Source: a virus. Taken from it: a stretch of 41,372 nt of DNA. Location: the IMG/VR virus record IMGVR_UViG_3300027793_000134, positions 1 through 41,372 of that record. One strand, written 5' to 3'. The translations under genes were made by a program, and so were the position numbers. Shown here one piece after another: positions 27,680 to 36,400 of the stretch (its first letter is position 1; each line of letters starts with the position of its first letter). The notes below the pieces were generated by a model, which did not search any database, was not told where the DNA came from, and was given only the letters and a program-made list of their open reading frames with translations.

Positions 27680-27686
27680 CTCCTTT
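27680..27686 (-). promoter_or_regulatory. Shine-Dalgarno of the RNR gene
   Basis: The minus strand reads AAAGGAG 11 bases upstream of the ATG at 27668. It is the clearest Shine-Dalgarno sequence among the intergenic leaders here; most others are A-rich without one. Confidence 0.6.
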
Positions 27687-27692
27687 AAATTT

Positions 27693-29066
27693 TTAATTAA
27701 TTTGTTGTTTTCTTTTTGCCAATAATTCATTGACTCTGTTCCTATTTCGTTCTTCTTTTTGTTCTTCAAGACCCAAGAAAGTTACTGAACTTTCTGTATC
27801 AATTTCCATGAGTTCATTGTCAAATTTACAATTTTCAAACACGACACCATCTCGTCCAATTCTTGATTTGGTAATAGCTATTGTTGCGAGTTTCATTTCT
27901 TTTTGTTGTAAACTCTTTGCAACTGTTATGATAACGTGTCCTACTTGTGCCTTTTTAATTGAACCCCCCATTTGGTCAGTAGTTACAACATCTGATGATA
28001 TTGAACTTCTATTTCCTTGAGTCGCAGTCCATCCTGCTACATCCAATTCGTGACACATTGCTTCAAATCCTCTCATCACGGAACCTTCACTTTTCCATTC
28101 ATCCCCTAAGTTTTTGTCAGGAACAACACAGTCAATATAATCTAAACTAATCATATCGATTTTTGTTCCTTCAGCAATCATCTTTCTAATTTGATTTTTA
28201 ATTTGATTCATTGTTAGAGTGTCAGATGCATATTTTTTCAAAATCAACTTGTTTGTTGTATTTTCTTTAATGTCTCTAACTTTTTCCATAACAACATCTT
28301 TGTGGAATGAAAGTTCATCAGGAGCAATTCCTGTCCAAAGTGTAAAGTGTTTTCTTTGGATAATTTTTGGGTTGTCTTCAAAGAATATTTGAAGAACGTT
28401 GTAACCTAAATTAAATGCGTGGTTACAAATTTTTGTTAGTACTGTTGTTTTACCAACACCTGTTGGTGCTAAGATTACACCCAATTCACCTTTTGCTAAT
28501 CCACCTTTTAATAGATTGTCAATACCTGCGATTCCCATTGGGATTGGGTGTCTGTAATCTTCATCTAACACTTGGTCCAAATTTGTGAAAACATCATGTT
28601 CACCTTCTTCGATTTCACCAACCTGAAGAGCTTTGTTTACCATCTCTTCTAATTGGTCATAACTTTCAAAATCACCTTTATCTATAATTTTTTGAGCTTT
28701 AGTCATAACCTTTTGAAGCTCTTGTTGTTTACAGAATTTAAGTGCTTTTTCAATTACAAATTGGTGTCCTTCAAAACTTACATCACGAATTTGAATTAGT
28801 GTGTCAAGAACTATTTTTCTTGCACTATCAGAACTAATTTCAGAACGAGTCAATTGGTCCAAAGTTTCAAACGTAGGAACACTCTCATATTTGATGTAAT
28901 ACTCTTTAATCATTTGTGTAATGATTTTAAAATATTGATTATCAAAGTATTTTGAATCCAACACATCAACAATCGCACGTGCGAAATCTTTGTTAAGAAT
29001 AAGTTGATTAATAAGTTGAATTTGAAATGTGTTACCTAAATACCCGAAATTTTTCTCGCTTGACAT
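27693..29066 (-). CDS. gp41: DnaB-type replicative helicase (T4 gp41-like)
   Basis: 457 residues (T4 gp41 has 475). It unwinds the replication fork as a hexamer and normally works with a primase and SSB. The N-terminal helical domain (1-170) is followed by the RecA-like motor. Walker A is APTGVGKTT near residue 203, with an Arg/Lys-containing FFEDNPKIIQRK segment after it. Walker B is IDMISLDYID near 310. TATQGNRSS and QMGGSIKKAQVGHVII near 360-385 match the DNA-binding and finger motifs. It lies 36 bases after the previous gene; that gap holds a GATAAATAC motif. No primase gene is seen nearby, so primase must lie outside the window. Confidence 0.93.
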   Translation of the reverse strand: MSSEKNFGYLGNTFQIQLINQLILNKDFARAIVDVLDSKYFDNQYFKIITQMIKEYYIKYESVPTFETLDQLTRSEISSDSARKIVLDTLIQIRDVSFEGHQFVIEKALKFCKQQELQKVMTKAQKIIDKGDFESYDQLEEMVNKALQVGEIEEGEHDVFTNLDQVLDEDYRHPIPMGIAGIDNLLKGGLAKGELGVILAPTGVGKTTVLTKICNHAFNLGYNVLQIFFEDNPKIIQRKHFTLWTGIAPDELSFHKDVVMEKVRDIKENTTNKLILKKYASDTLTMNQIKNQIRKMIAEGTKIDMISLDYIDCVVPDKNLGDEWKSEGSVMRGFEAMCHELDVAGWTATQGNRSSISSDVVTTDQMGGSIKKAQVGHVIITVAKSLQQKEMKLATIAITKSRIGRDGVVFENCKFDNELMEIDTESSVTFLGLEEQKEERNRNRVNELLAKRKQQIN

Positions 29067-29091
29067 ACTTGTTTTTGTTTTGACTTGTGTT

Positions 29092-29100
29092 GATAAATAC
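29092..29100. promoter_or_regulatory. GATAAATAC motif upstream of the helicase gene
   Basis: An exact copy of the motif at 2130 and 6219, lying in the 36-base gap before the helicase ATG (29066). Related forms are AATAAATAT at 33454, CATAAATAG at 23276 and TATAAATAT at 25619, each 4-13 bases upstream of a start. Function unproven. Confidence 0.3.
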
Positions 29101-29102
29101 TA

Positions 29103-29555
29103 TTAAGCAAGTTGATAATTCATATATTGTGTAGAAAAATTTTCACCTGAAAAAATGTCAGTTAACGACTTAAGAATGTTTTTTATCTCTGGTCGTATGT
29201 CTACGGTATATCTAGCCTTCGGTGGGTACACTTTGGCATCAAAACCCCTATGACAAATTGTCTGTTCACCCATCTTGATATATAGGTTAAACCATTCAGG
29301 TCCATCAGTTTTTGACGTGTTCATGACTGAAGAGTCGTTCATAATCAACTCAGCGTTTTCATTCATGTAGTCCAAACTTTTGTCTTTCAAATATCTTTCC
29401 ATGTAGTCGGCAATGTCCTTCATGTAATCATGAAGTTCTAAACTGTACTTAGCAGTTTCATTGTAACCCTTAACATTGAAAAACCTTTGAACAACGATGT
29501 TGTCGTTGAGTTTAATTACAAACTCCATTTTCGTTAAATCTTGTGTTTCTTTCAT
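29103..29555 (-). CDS. Unknown protein with internal duplication
   Basis: 150 residues; no family recognised. It consists of two related halves. Residues 14-60 (IKLNDNIVVQRFFNVKGYN, ETAKYSLELHDYMKDIADYM) align without gaps over about 35 positions with residues 93-140 (IKMGEQTICHRGFDAKVYPP, KARYTVDIRPEIKNILKSL). Shared residues include R-x-F-x-x-K-x-Y, A-x-Y and K-x-I, and both end in YMN. This suggests a pseudo-dimer of a small strand-helix fold. A later start at Met10 (MEFVIKLND) is possible. It lies two bases after the exonuclease gene and just before the helicase gene, so a role in replication or recombination, for example as an adaptor between SSB, helicase and DNA, is plausible but unproven. 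Confidence 0.8.
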   Translation of the reverse strand: MKETQDLTKMEFVIKLNDNIVVQRFFNVKGYNETAKYSLELHDYMKDIADYMERYLKDKSLDYMNENAELIMNDSSVMNTSKTDGPEWFNLYIKMGEQTICHRGFDAKVYPPKARYTVDIRPEIKNILKSLTDIFSGENFSTQYMNYQLA

Positions 29556-29557
29556 AA

Positions 29558-30565
29558 TTAATTGTTGTTATTGTATCGTTTTTTTTCTTTTCTTGTTAAT
29601 TTCATAATTGGTTGAAGGAATTCTACCCAAGCGTCGTCTTGTTTTGGCAAGTACTTGAAGAATCCATCTTCAATCATCATTTTCATTAGATTTTTATAAC
29701 CTCTACCTTCGGGGTCCATATCTTCTGAATAATAAAGTTCTACTTCTTTTTTGGCTTCTTCGGTCATTAAAGGGTTTGACAGACTAACGATTTTTTCACG
29801 AATATCGTAGTATTCCTTTCCGTAGGTACCTGACTTTGTGGTACCCGATAATAAGTTCTTAAGTGGTTTGATTGTATCATCTATGTCTAAAAGTTCTTGT
29901 GCTCTTGTACAAATATAGTCAATATTAAGTTCTTGTTCAACAACCTCAGGAAAATATTTAACTAATTTCTTTTCACCAAAACTATAAATTCCTTCTATAT
30001 TATCGGATTTATCACCTAATAAAATTTTAACTAATTTGACATTTGCAATCGGAACTTCTATTGTCCCTAATTTAACCTTGTGTTTGTCTGTAACCCATTC
30101 TTTTACAATGGGTGAGTACATGTGTACTTTTGATGTGATAAGTTGTGTAAGGTCCTTATCTGAAGAAAGAATTGTTATTTTTTCTTCTTGACTTATTTGT
30201 GTGTAATAAGCAATTAAGTCGTCACACTCGTGGTTGTCAATACCAATTTGTCTAATGAACATTTCTTCAAGATATTGTTTCAATCTTTCTTTTTGTCCAT
30301 AATAAGATTCTTTCTTTTCTTCGTTCATTGTTAAACGACGGTTTTCCTTATATTCAGAAAACAGTAACTTTCTTTGGGACGAGTTATTATTCCCGTCCCA
30401 AAAAACTATTACCTTGTCGTAGTTGTATTCCGATAGGAATCTACGAAGAACATTAACAAAGTGGAAAATACCCCCAATATGTTTTCCTTCGTGGTAGAAA
30501 TCTCTAACCCCGTGAAACCCGATTTTGAATAAGTTGTCTCCGTCAACTATTAAAGTTTTTACCAC
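29558..30565 (-). CDS. FEN-type 5'-3' exonuclease (T4 RNase H-like)
   Basis: About 335 residues from a GTG at 30565, chosen because the family core begins at once (VVKTLIVDGDNLFKIGFHG). The ATG at 30643 would add residues overlapping the uvsX end and unlike the family. Metal-binding acidic residues are visible in order: VDGD at the start, VIVFWDGNN (about 60), NHECDDLIAYY (about 115) and ILSSDKDLTQL (about 135). They are followed by the H3TH DNA-binding segment (LLGDKSDNIEGIYSFG, about 190). Such enzymes remove RNA primers and 5' flaps during lagging-strand synthesis, which fits the neighbouring SSB, recombinase and helicase. T4 RNase H has 305 residues. There is no strong Shine-Dalgarno at this start, so the exact start is uncertain. 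Confidence 0.88.
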   Translation of the reverse strand: MVKTLIVDGDNLFKIGFHGVRDFYHEGKHIGGIFHFVNVLRRFLSEYNYDKVIVFWDGNNNSSQRKLLFSEYKENRRLTMNEEKKESYYGQKERLKQYLEEMFIRQIGIDNHECDDLIAYYTQISQEEKITILSSDKDLTQLITSKVHMYSPIVKEWVTDKHKVKLGTIEVPIANVKLVKILLGDKSDNIEGIYSFGEKKLVKYFPEVVEQELNIDYICTRAQELLDIDDTIKPLKNLLSGTTKSGTYGKEYYDIREKIVSLSNPLMTEEAKKEVELYYSEDMDPEGRGYKNLMKMMIEDGFFKYLPKQDDAWVEFLQPIMKLTRKEKKRYNNNN

Positions 30566-30576
30566 TTGTTTATTAT

Positions 30577-31584
30577 TTATTCTTGTTCCTTTTCCTCTTT
30601 CAATTCGAAATCCAATGATGTTACACCAAGAATATCTTTCCAATAATCGGCATATTCTTTTTTGTAATTCTCTATAGATACCTTTTCTTCTGCGGCTTCT
30701 TTACCCGCCAAGAATCCGTGTGGGGTTACAATGATTTTTCCATCCTCATATCCCAATCCATTGATGTGGTTTTTCATTACGGATACTTTTGTTCTGATTG
30801 CAAATTTAACACTTCTTTTGTCTTTTGTTGCGGTAATCTTGTTTGTTCCCGCACCTTTTTGATTACCAAATAAGAAAACCAAAGATGAGTTCAACCAAAT
30901 TGCTTCACCACCTTTTGCTTTAATCTTTGGTTGACCAAATGGATTATCAGGTAATTCAACCCAAGGCTGATTAACAATAACCAAAGTGTTTTCGTATTTT
31001 GAATCCGATTTACGTGAACCTGAAATACGTTGGTTGATACCCATACCAATTTTGTCAGCAAGTACTGATGCGTTGTGTTGTTTACCACCTTTACCATCGT
31101 AAGTCATCTTACATGGTACTGAACCAACAGAATCCCACAAGAATAATAAACTGTAATCCAATTCACCTTTTTCTTGTGCATCTAACAAACTATTGATGTA
31201 ATCTGTAATTTGTTCAATGTAATCAAAATCATTATTGAAGATGTAAAATCCATCCCAATCTGATTCGCCAGTTTCTTCGTCAACAACTTCCTCACATTCA
31301 AAACCCATAATCTTTGCGTGTTCAAAAGACCATTTTTGTTCTGTAATAATGAATACAGGTAGAATACCTTTCTTTTGTGCATCAACAGCGGCTTTAACTA
31401 AAGCGGTTGTTTTTCCTGTGTCTGAGTGACCCAAGAACATGTTTAGGTGCCCAATTGCAGGACCTGGAAGTCCTACAGCGTCCAAGAAGTCAGAACCCAA
31501 ATCAAAAAATCTTTGAGGTTTGTATTTTGCTGAAGTAGAGAATTTTTTCTTTACTGAACTGAAATCATTTTTTTTAATAGCCAT
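30577..31584 (-). CDS. uvsX: UvsX/RecA-like recombinase
   Basis: 335 residues. It carries out ATP-dependent strand pairing for recombination, repair and recombination-dependent replication. Walker A is GHSDTGKTT (residues 52-60), followed by a helix and FIITEQKW, the region of the catalytic Glu. Walker B is SLLFLWDSVGSVP near 150. A disordered loop region with KMTYDGKGGKQHN follows, then TLVIVNQPW (about 210) and KAKGGEAIWLNSSLVFLFG (loop 2 area). The C-terminus is charged (ELKEEKEQE), as in many RecA proteins. It follows ssb, separated by a gap with a perfect hairpin, and precedes the exonuclease. T4 UvsX (about 390) is somewhat longer. The start at 31584 is followed by a Lys-rich N-terminus suited to filament formation. 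Confidence 0.92.
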   Translation of the reverse strand: MAIKKNDFSSVKKKFSTSAKYKPQRFFDLGSDFLDAVGLPGPAIGHLNMFLGHSDTGKTTALVKAAVDAQKKGILPVFIITEQKWSFEHAKIMGFECEEVVDEETGESDWDGFYIFNNDFDYIEQITDYINSLLDAQEKGELDYSLLFLWDSVGSVPCKMTYDGKGGKQHNASVLADKIGMGINQRISGSRKSDSKYENTLVIVNQPWVELPDNPFGQPKIKAKGGEAIWLNSSLVFLFGNQKGAGTNKITATKDKRSVKFAIRTKVSVMKNHINGLGYEDGKIIVTPHGFLAGKEAAEEKVSIENYKKEYADYWKDILGVTSLDFELKEEKEQE

Positions 31585-31599
31585 ATATGATATAAATTA

Positions 31600-31635
31600 A
31601 TCATGTATGGTACCATAGGAGATACCATACATGAT
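31600..31635 (-). promoter_or_regulatory. Perfect 13-bp hairpin between ssb and uvsX
   Basis: ATCATGTATGGTA (31600-31612) and TACCATACATGAT (31623-31635) are exact inverted copies around a 10-base loop. It occupies more than half of the 64-base gap and lacks a U run on either strand. It is therefore less like an intrinsic terminator and more like an RNA-stability, processing or translation-control element, or a protein-binding palindrome. Confidence 0.8.
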
Positions 31636-31648
31636 GTGTTTTAGTTTA

Positions 31649-32485
31649 TTAGAATGGTAATTCCTCGTCAGGTGACATACCTGCTTGTGGGTCCACAGGT
31701 GTACCACCGAATACTTCAGTAGCGTCATCACCGTAAACATATTTTTTAGCTTCCGAATCCCAACGTGGAACTTCACCACGAGCGATTGCTTCCAAGTACT
31801 CAACAGGTTTCTTAGAGTAAACGTCAGCCCAAGTTGTTGGGTCGTTTTTCCAAGTGTCCAATTGTTCAGGGTCTTCCGACAATTTACTTGGGTCATCATA
31901 CATTACAGTTTGAATTGATGTGTATTCTTTTCCTTTTGGTGTTTTTGATTTAACCAATTGAATAATCAAATCGCGTCCTTCATTTGGGTCGGTCAAATTA
32001 CCTTTAGCTCTCCAAATTGGAATGATTTTGTCCAAGATACCATCTTGCTTATAGTTGTGTTTAAATCTCCAAAATTTAACACCATCCTCTTCATGGTCTC
32101 GGTCAATGACCTTAACAATGTAAAATTTACGAGCTTTGTACTGTGCCGCCAAATCTTTGTCAGTTTGTTTGCCAGTTTTCATAAGTTCTTCGTAAACCTC
32201 AGTTAAAGGTGAACGTCCACCTTCATTTTTGTCGGGGTCATAAAATTTGTTGTAAGTACCATTTACCTGAATTTCGTGGAACCATACCTCCTTGAAAGGA
32301 GATGAACCATCGGTAGTTGGGAGGATTCTAATTCTTCTTTGTCCTGAATTTTCACCTTTAGGAAGAATAGCCGCGAAATAACGCTTCATTCTGTCTTCTT
32401 GTGACATCATTGGTTGGTCACCAAATGGTTTTGTGTTTTGTTCGTACTGCGCCAAAACGGCATCAAATGTTTTGTCTGTCATCAT
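31649..32485 (-). CDS. gp32: Single-stranded DNA-binding protein (T4 gp32-like)
   Basis: 278 residues (T4 gp32 has 301). It coats single-stranded DNA and coordinates replication, recombination and repair. The N-terminal basic segment, GQRRIRILPT and FKEVWFHEIQ (residues about 48-75) begin the OB-type core. FYIVKVIDRDHEEDGVKFWR and a DKIIPIWRAKGN segment (about 120-165) match the gp32 'vy.ilVv.D...e..vk.w.f...i...i' pattern. The acidic C-terminal tail ends DEELPF, the kind of tip SSBs use to recruit partners. There is no cysteine in the protein, so the zinc site of T4 gp32 is absent. Two ATGs stand side by side at 32485 and 32482. The whole leader folds into a hairpin ending at the base before the ATG, which suggests translational control. 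Confidence 0.88.
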   Translation of the reverse strand: MMTDKTFDAVLAQYEQNTKPFGDQPMMSQEDRMKRYFAAILPKGENSGQRRIRILPTTDGSSPFKEVWFHEIQVNGTYNKFYDPDKNEGGRSPLTEVYEELMKTGKQTDKDLAAQYKARKFYIVKVIDRDHEEDGVKFWRFKHNYKQDGILDKIIPIWRAKGNLTDPNEGRDLIIQLVKSKTPKGKEYTSIQTVMYDDPSKLSEDPEQLDTWKNDPTTWADVYSKKPVEYLEAIARGEVPRWDSEAKKYVYGDDATEVFGGTPVDPQAGMSPDEELPF

Positions 32486-32530
32486 AATTGTATTTTTTAT
32501 CTTTTAATGTAAGATAAGTATAATACAATT
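32486..32530 (-). promoter_or_regulatory. Two-part hairpin abutting the ssb start codon
   Basis: AATTGTATT (32486-32494) pairs exactly with AATACAATT (32522-32530), and inside it TTATCTT (32497-32503) pairs exactly with AAGATAA (32511-32517) around a 7-base loop. The 45-base element fills most of the 60-base gap and ends at the base before the ATG, so the ribosome-binding region is in the stem. By analogy with T4 gene 32, whose messenger RNA leader is bound by its own protein, this could be an autoregulatory site. Confidence 0.7.
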
Positions 32531-32545
32531 TTTTCAGAAATCAAA

Positions 32546-33211
32546 TTAGTTTTGTAAACCAACGTCAAAAGATTTTCTAACATTCATCTTGTCGTAGTTT
32601 TCTACATCATCAGGTGTTAGAATATATTGTTCTTTTCCCTGTTGTTGCATTTGTGGTTCTTTTTCAGTAAAAAAATCAGACAACTTTTGACTGTAAGGAC
32701 CGGAATCTAAAGACCTTAATTCTAATTTTTCTTGTGCAGTTTTTGGTCTGTATTGTTCAACTTTATCTTCAATTGAATTAATCTTTTCGAAGATTGAATC
32801 CATCTGAGCCAATTTACCCTCTAAGTCATTTAATTTAGACATCATTGAATTCATGTATTCTTCCTGCTTTGACTGCATGTCTTTCTGTGTGGTGACCAAT
32901 TCTGTAATATCCAACTCTTCAGTACCACTATCATTTTTTCCACCTTCAGAATCACCCGTTTCAATTTCTTCAACATCAGGGTCGTTTTCAATATCAATAG
33001 GTGCGCCTGTTTCAGGTGCTGCTTCTCCTTCAGGTGGTGTAGCGCCACCTAATGTTGTATCATCAGCCGCAGGTGGTGGAGGTTCAACCGCACCAGGTTC
33101 ATCACCCGCTGGTGGTGGAGGTAACGCAGCGTCTTGTTCAACAATATAACTGTTGATTTGATTATATCTTTTTAATTCCTCTAATATTGTTTTTGAAACT
33201 TTGTTTTCCAT
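32546..33211 (-). CDS. Pro-rich acidic coiled-coil protein, unknown
   Basis: 221 residues, no family recognised. A short amphipathic N-terminal helix (ILEELKRYNQINSYIVEQD) is followed by a disordered Pro/Ala/Glu/Asp-rich stretch (about 28-105, with PPPPAGDEP and PPPPAADD). A probable coiled coil follows (about 110-165, TTQKDMQSKQEEYMNSMMSK and then KLAQMDSIFEKINSIEDKV). The tail (about 170-221) ends KMNVRKSFDVGLQN. The layout would suit a scaffold, chaperone or linker of virion assembly, but there is no direct evidence. It starts two bases after the 75-residue gene and ends 60 bases before ssb. The Pro-rich part is more GC-rich than its surroundings. Confidence 0.75.
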   Translation of the reverse strand: MENKVSKTILEELKRYNQINSYIVEQDAALPPPPAGDEPGAVEPPPPAADDTTLGGATPPEGEAAPETGAPIDIENDPDVEEIETGDSEGGKNDSGTEELDITELVTTQKDMQSKQEEYMNSMMSKLNDLEGKLAQMDSIFEKINSIEDKVEQYRPKTAQEKLELRSLDSGPYSQKLSDFFTEKEPQMQQQGKEQYILTPDDVENYDKMNVRKSFDVGLQN

Positions 33212-33213
33212 GA

Positions 33214-33441
33214 TTATCCGTTTAATAATGTTTTAACACCCTGTGGTGTTTCTACTCTTAATGTTTTGTTTAATTTCATAGTGTTGTCCACTCTTTCAAT
33301 CAAACCATCCTTTAATCTTACAGTATAACAGTCACCAGTCTGTAAATCACAAACTTCTTTATATCCGTTACCTAAATCTTTTTCGGCAATAACAGTATCT
33401 TTCTGTAAGTAGTTGTCCAATAAATTTTTTAAATTACTCAT
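33214..33441 (-). CDS. Small unknown protein
   Basis: 75 residues beginning MSNLKNLLDNYLQKDTVIAEK. The first 20 residues look helical. The rest is strand-like with KEVCDLQTGDCYTVRLKDG, which has two cysteines seven residues apart, and TLRVETPQGVKTLLNG. No known family. The A-rich leader (aagaaaaacaat) before the ATG resembles those of Bacteroidota genes, and an AATAAATAT motif lies 12 bases upstream of the start. It is two bases from the next gene and probably co-translated with it. Confidence 0.7.
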   Translation of the reverse strand: MSNLKNLLDNYLQKDTVIAEKDLGNGYKEVCDLQTGDCYTVRLKDGLIERVDNTMKLNKTLRVETPQGVKTLLNG

Positions 33442-33479
33442 ATTGTTTTTCTTAATAAATATAACGATTATTTAATTTA

Positions 33480-36400
33480 TTACAAACCTGATATTTTTGC
33501 TTGTGTGTATGCCCATCTGGTGTTTGCCAGCCAAGTATTATAATTTGTATTTTGATTATATGGTACTGTAAGTGAACCTGATGTATACCAAGTATTATAA
33601 AATAACTTTATAATTGCTTGTATTTTTTTCTCATCATCATCAGCCTGATTAAAATATTCTTGTATCCTATTTTGGTTGATGTCTCTAAAGAAGTCTATAC
33701 TATCTTTGACTGTATCAAAAGTTGCAAACGGTCTAGTAAAATTTTCACCTGTTGTTAAACATCTATATTTTTTAATTAACGATGAAGTAGCGCCTGGTTG
33801 TTTAATATCCACAGTAGCACCGTATAAATTATTTTGATTGTATTGTAATCTTACATCAGTATCTGTTGGGTTGCCCATCATATATAATACACAAAACATA
33901 TACGTTTTTAATAAGGTATCTGTTGTTGAATTATTGATAAGTGTTACTAACTCATTGACAGTAATTGAACTTGAAATAAAGTTACTTGACTCAATTAGAC
34001 CATAGATTGCTTTAATATTTTCACTACAATCTTGTACTGTAATATCTGTTGTTTGTACAATAAACCCTTGATAAGGTGTTCTGGCCGATAAAACAAGGTC
34101 TTTGGATTGCTCACCTGTGAAATACTGATTAGAATTATTATCAAAGGTAACCAAAGTATTGTTTGTTACAAATTGTTTTACTTTGTCCGATAATTTTTTT
34201 GAAAAATCTTCATTCACACTAGCCAAATCATCGGAAACTTTTGTATTGATATTCGCAGACACCCTTTGTCCGTTGAATTCTGTATTAAAACTTCCCGGAC
34301 TAATACTATGTTTTACGTTTCTAATAATATATGTTCCATTAAACATAGGCATGTGTCTTAACACAAAATACATGGTTGGTTGAATCATGACATTACCTAA
34401 TGTTTTTATGGTACTAGAATAGGAACGGTTTTTATAAAAATCATATAGTGATGTTGTTTGTTGCATGGTTTTTTTACCAGCCCCTTGATTTCCTAAATCA
34501 ATAGTTGTTTGAATCTGTTCGGAGGATGTCACACCCTGTTCTTGATTTATATCAACAGATTTAAAAATACTTTGATTGATGGTTCCAAAATCCACCACAA
34601 AACCAACAGCTTTATTACTATTTTTTTCATTAGTAGAACCCTGTTGAATTATTGGATTGTTTGTTGGGTCACCCAAGTCAAAAGAATCACTTTTGAATGG
34701 ATAACTTGGGTCATTTTCTAATGACAGGGTTTGCGATGGTCTATCTACGTATTGACACAAGAATTTTGGTGCAGAATTGATGTTATCCACATATGTAAAT
34801 GTACTAAAAACATCATTGGCATTGTTTACAATCGACGAGTTTCTGTTTGTGTTACTTGCTGTTGATTTACCGTAGAAATTAATATAAGCTGGCATAACAA
34901 AAAAATTCATTCTGTTATCAGCAATCACTTGTCTAACTAAGGACATAATTGAATTTGATGAATTATCCCAAGTACAATATTTTCTGATAGTATCTGTATT
35001 GATAATCAATTCATCACCAATGTCACGATTAGCTTTATCAAAAAATAAAAATTCTTCAAATAGTAGTCTTTCTTTGAAGTTTCTACCAGCCACCCATTTA
35101 TCGTTTACCGCTTTAAATAATTCCCATTGTTCAAGTTTTATTATGTCACCATCCAATTTCGAATCAACATTTTGTGTTGACTGTTGTTTTGGTCCATTAA
35201 TAGATGATGGGAGCTTTAATCTAAATTGTTGTTCAATCGCTGTACGTTTGGTTTCCGCAACGTTTAAAATTGTTGAAATAGCATTAGCGAACGTTGTTGG
35301 ATTATATAATGGATTTATATTCTTTTGAGTTGCATAAATTCTAATTAAAGGATATAACAATTCAATATTACGACTTATAAATGGAATTTCATTATCCCTA
35401 AAGAAATCATAAACAGTTGAACCCGTATTAGTATATTCAATACCTTTAATTGTTGAAAACCCTACGTATTTTTGTAATGCTTTCCAAACTTCGGGATATG
35501 CCGCTTTTGACTGTTCAACAGTTTTTCCACCCTCACTTGGTAATGGATTTGGGTCATTAGGATAAGAATTTACATATTGTCCACCATAATTAAAATCGGG
35601 ACCTTCTGGTTTAAATTTTGGGTTTTTAGAAAAATACCCAAATTGTTGTCTATTAAACTTTTTTGGATTTCCATTTTTTAAGTATACTTTAATATTAACA
35701 AACTTACTCAAAACATCTGTAATTTCAGCAGCTTGTTGAGCACCTAAATTAATATTGTCTTTTCCTGATTGAGGTTTGATAAGGAACATTTTCTTAAATA
35801 AATTCACAATATTAGCATACGTTGTATTGTCACCTTCGGGTGAAAATATTTTTGATTGTCCACCCTTTTTACAGAATTCTTTAAATTCAGTTTCAAAAGA
35901 ATCTAATTGGTCTTTAGAAAAAACACCAAATAAATCTTCAATTGAACTGTATTCAGTACCAATATCAAAATCAGGTTGATTTTCGGTTGTTCCTGTTCTA
36001 ACATATTTCAGATATTCAAATGGTGTTGGTTGTTTAACTTTCAAATTATCAAACCATCCGTAGTTTGGCGCATTCCATAGTGTCTTAACACTACCGTTAT
36101 ACATTGGGTTTGAATTTTCAATATTTGAAATAGTTATTGGTGATGAATTTGTTGATGGTCTTAATTCAAAGTAGGATTGTTGGAATGGTTGTACACCAGA
36201 GGATGGGAATAAACACACATAACCTTCATATTGTGGTCCAAAAAAATTTGTATATTGTTGTGCAATATCAAGATATGAATAATAACTTATAATTGGTCCC
36301 TCTGGTTTGCTAGTATAGGTAAAACTATTAACAACCACCAATCCCTCATCTAAAACAGTAGTATTGTTTAAATCATATGTCTCTGCATTATTACCATCAA

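Noticed and set aside
30566-30643. ATG start of the exonuclease at 30643
   Set aside because: It overlaps 67 bases of uvsX and the added residues precede the family's usual N-terminus; the GTG at 30565 fits better.
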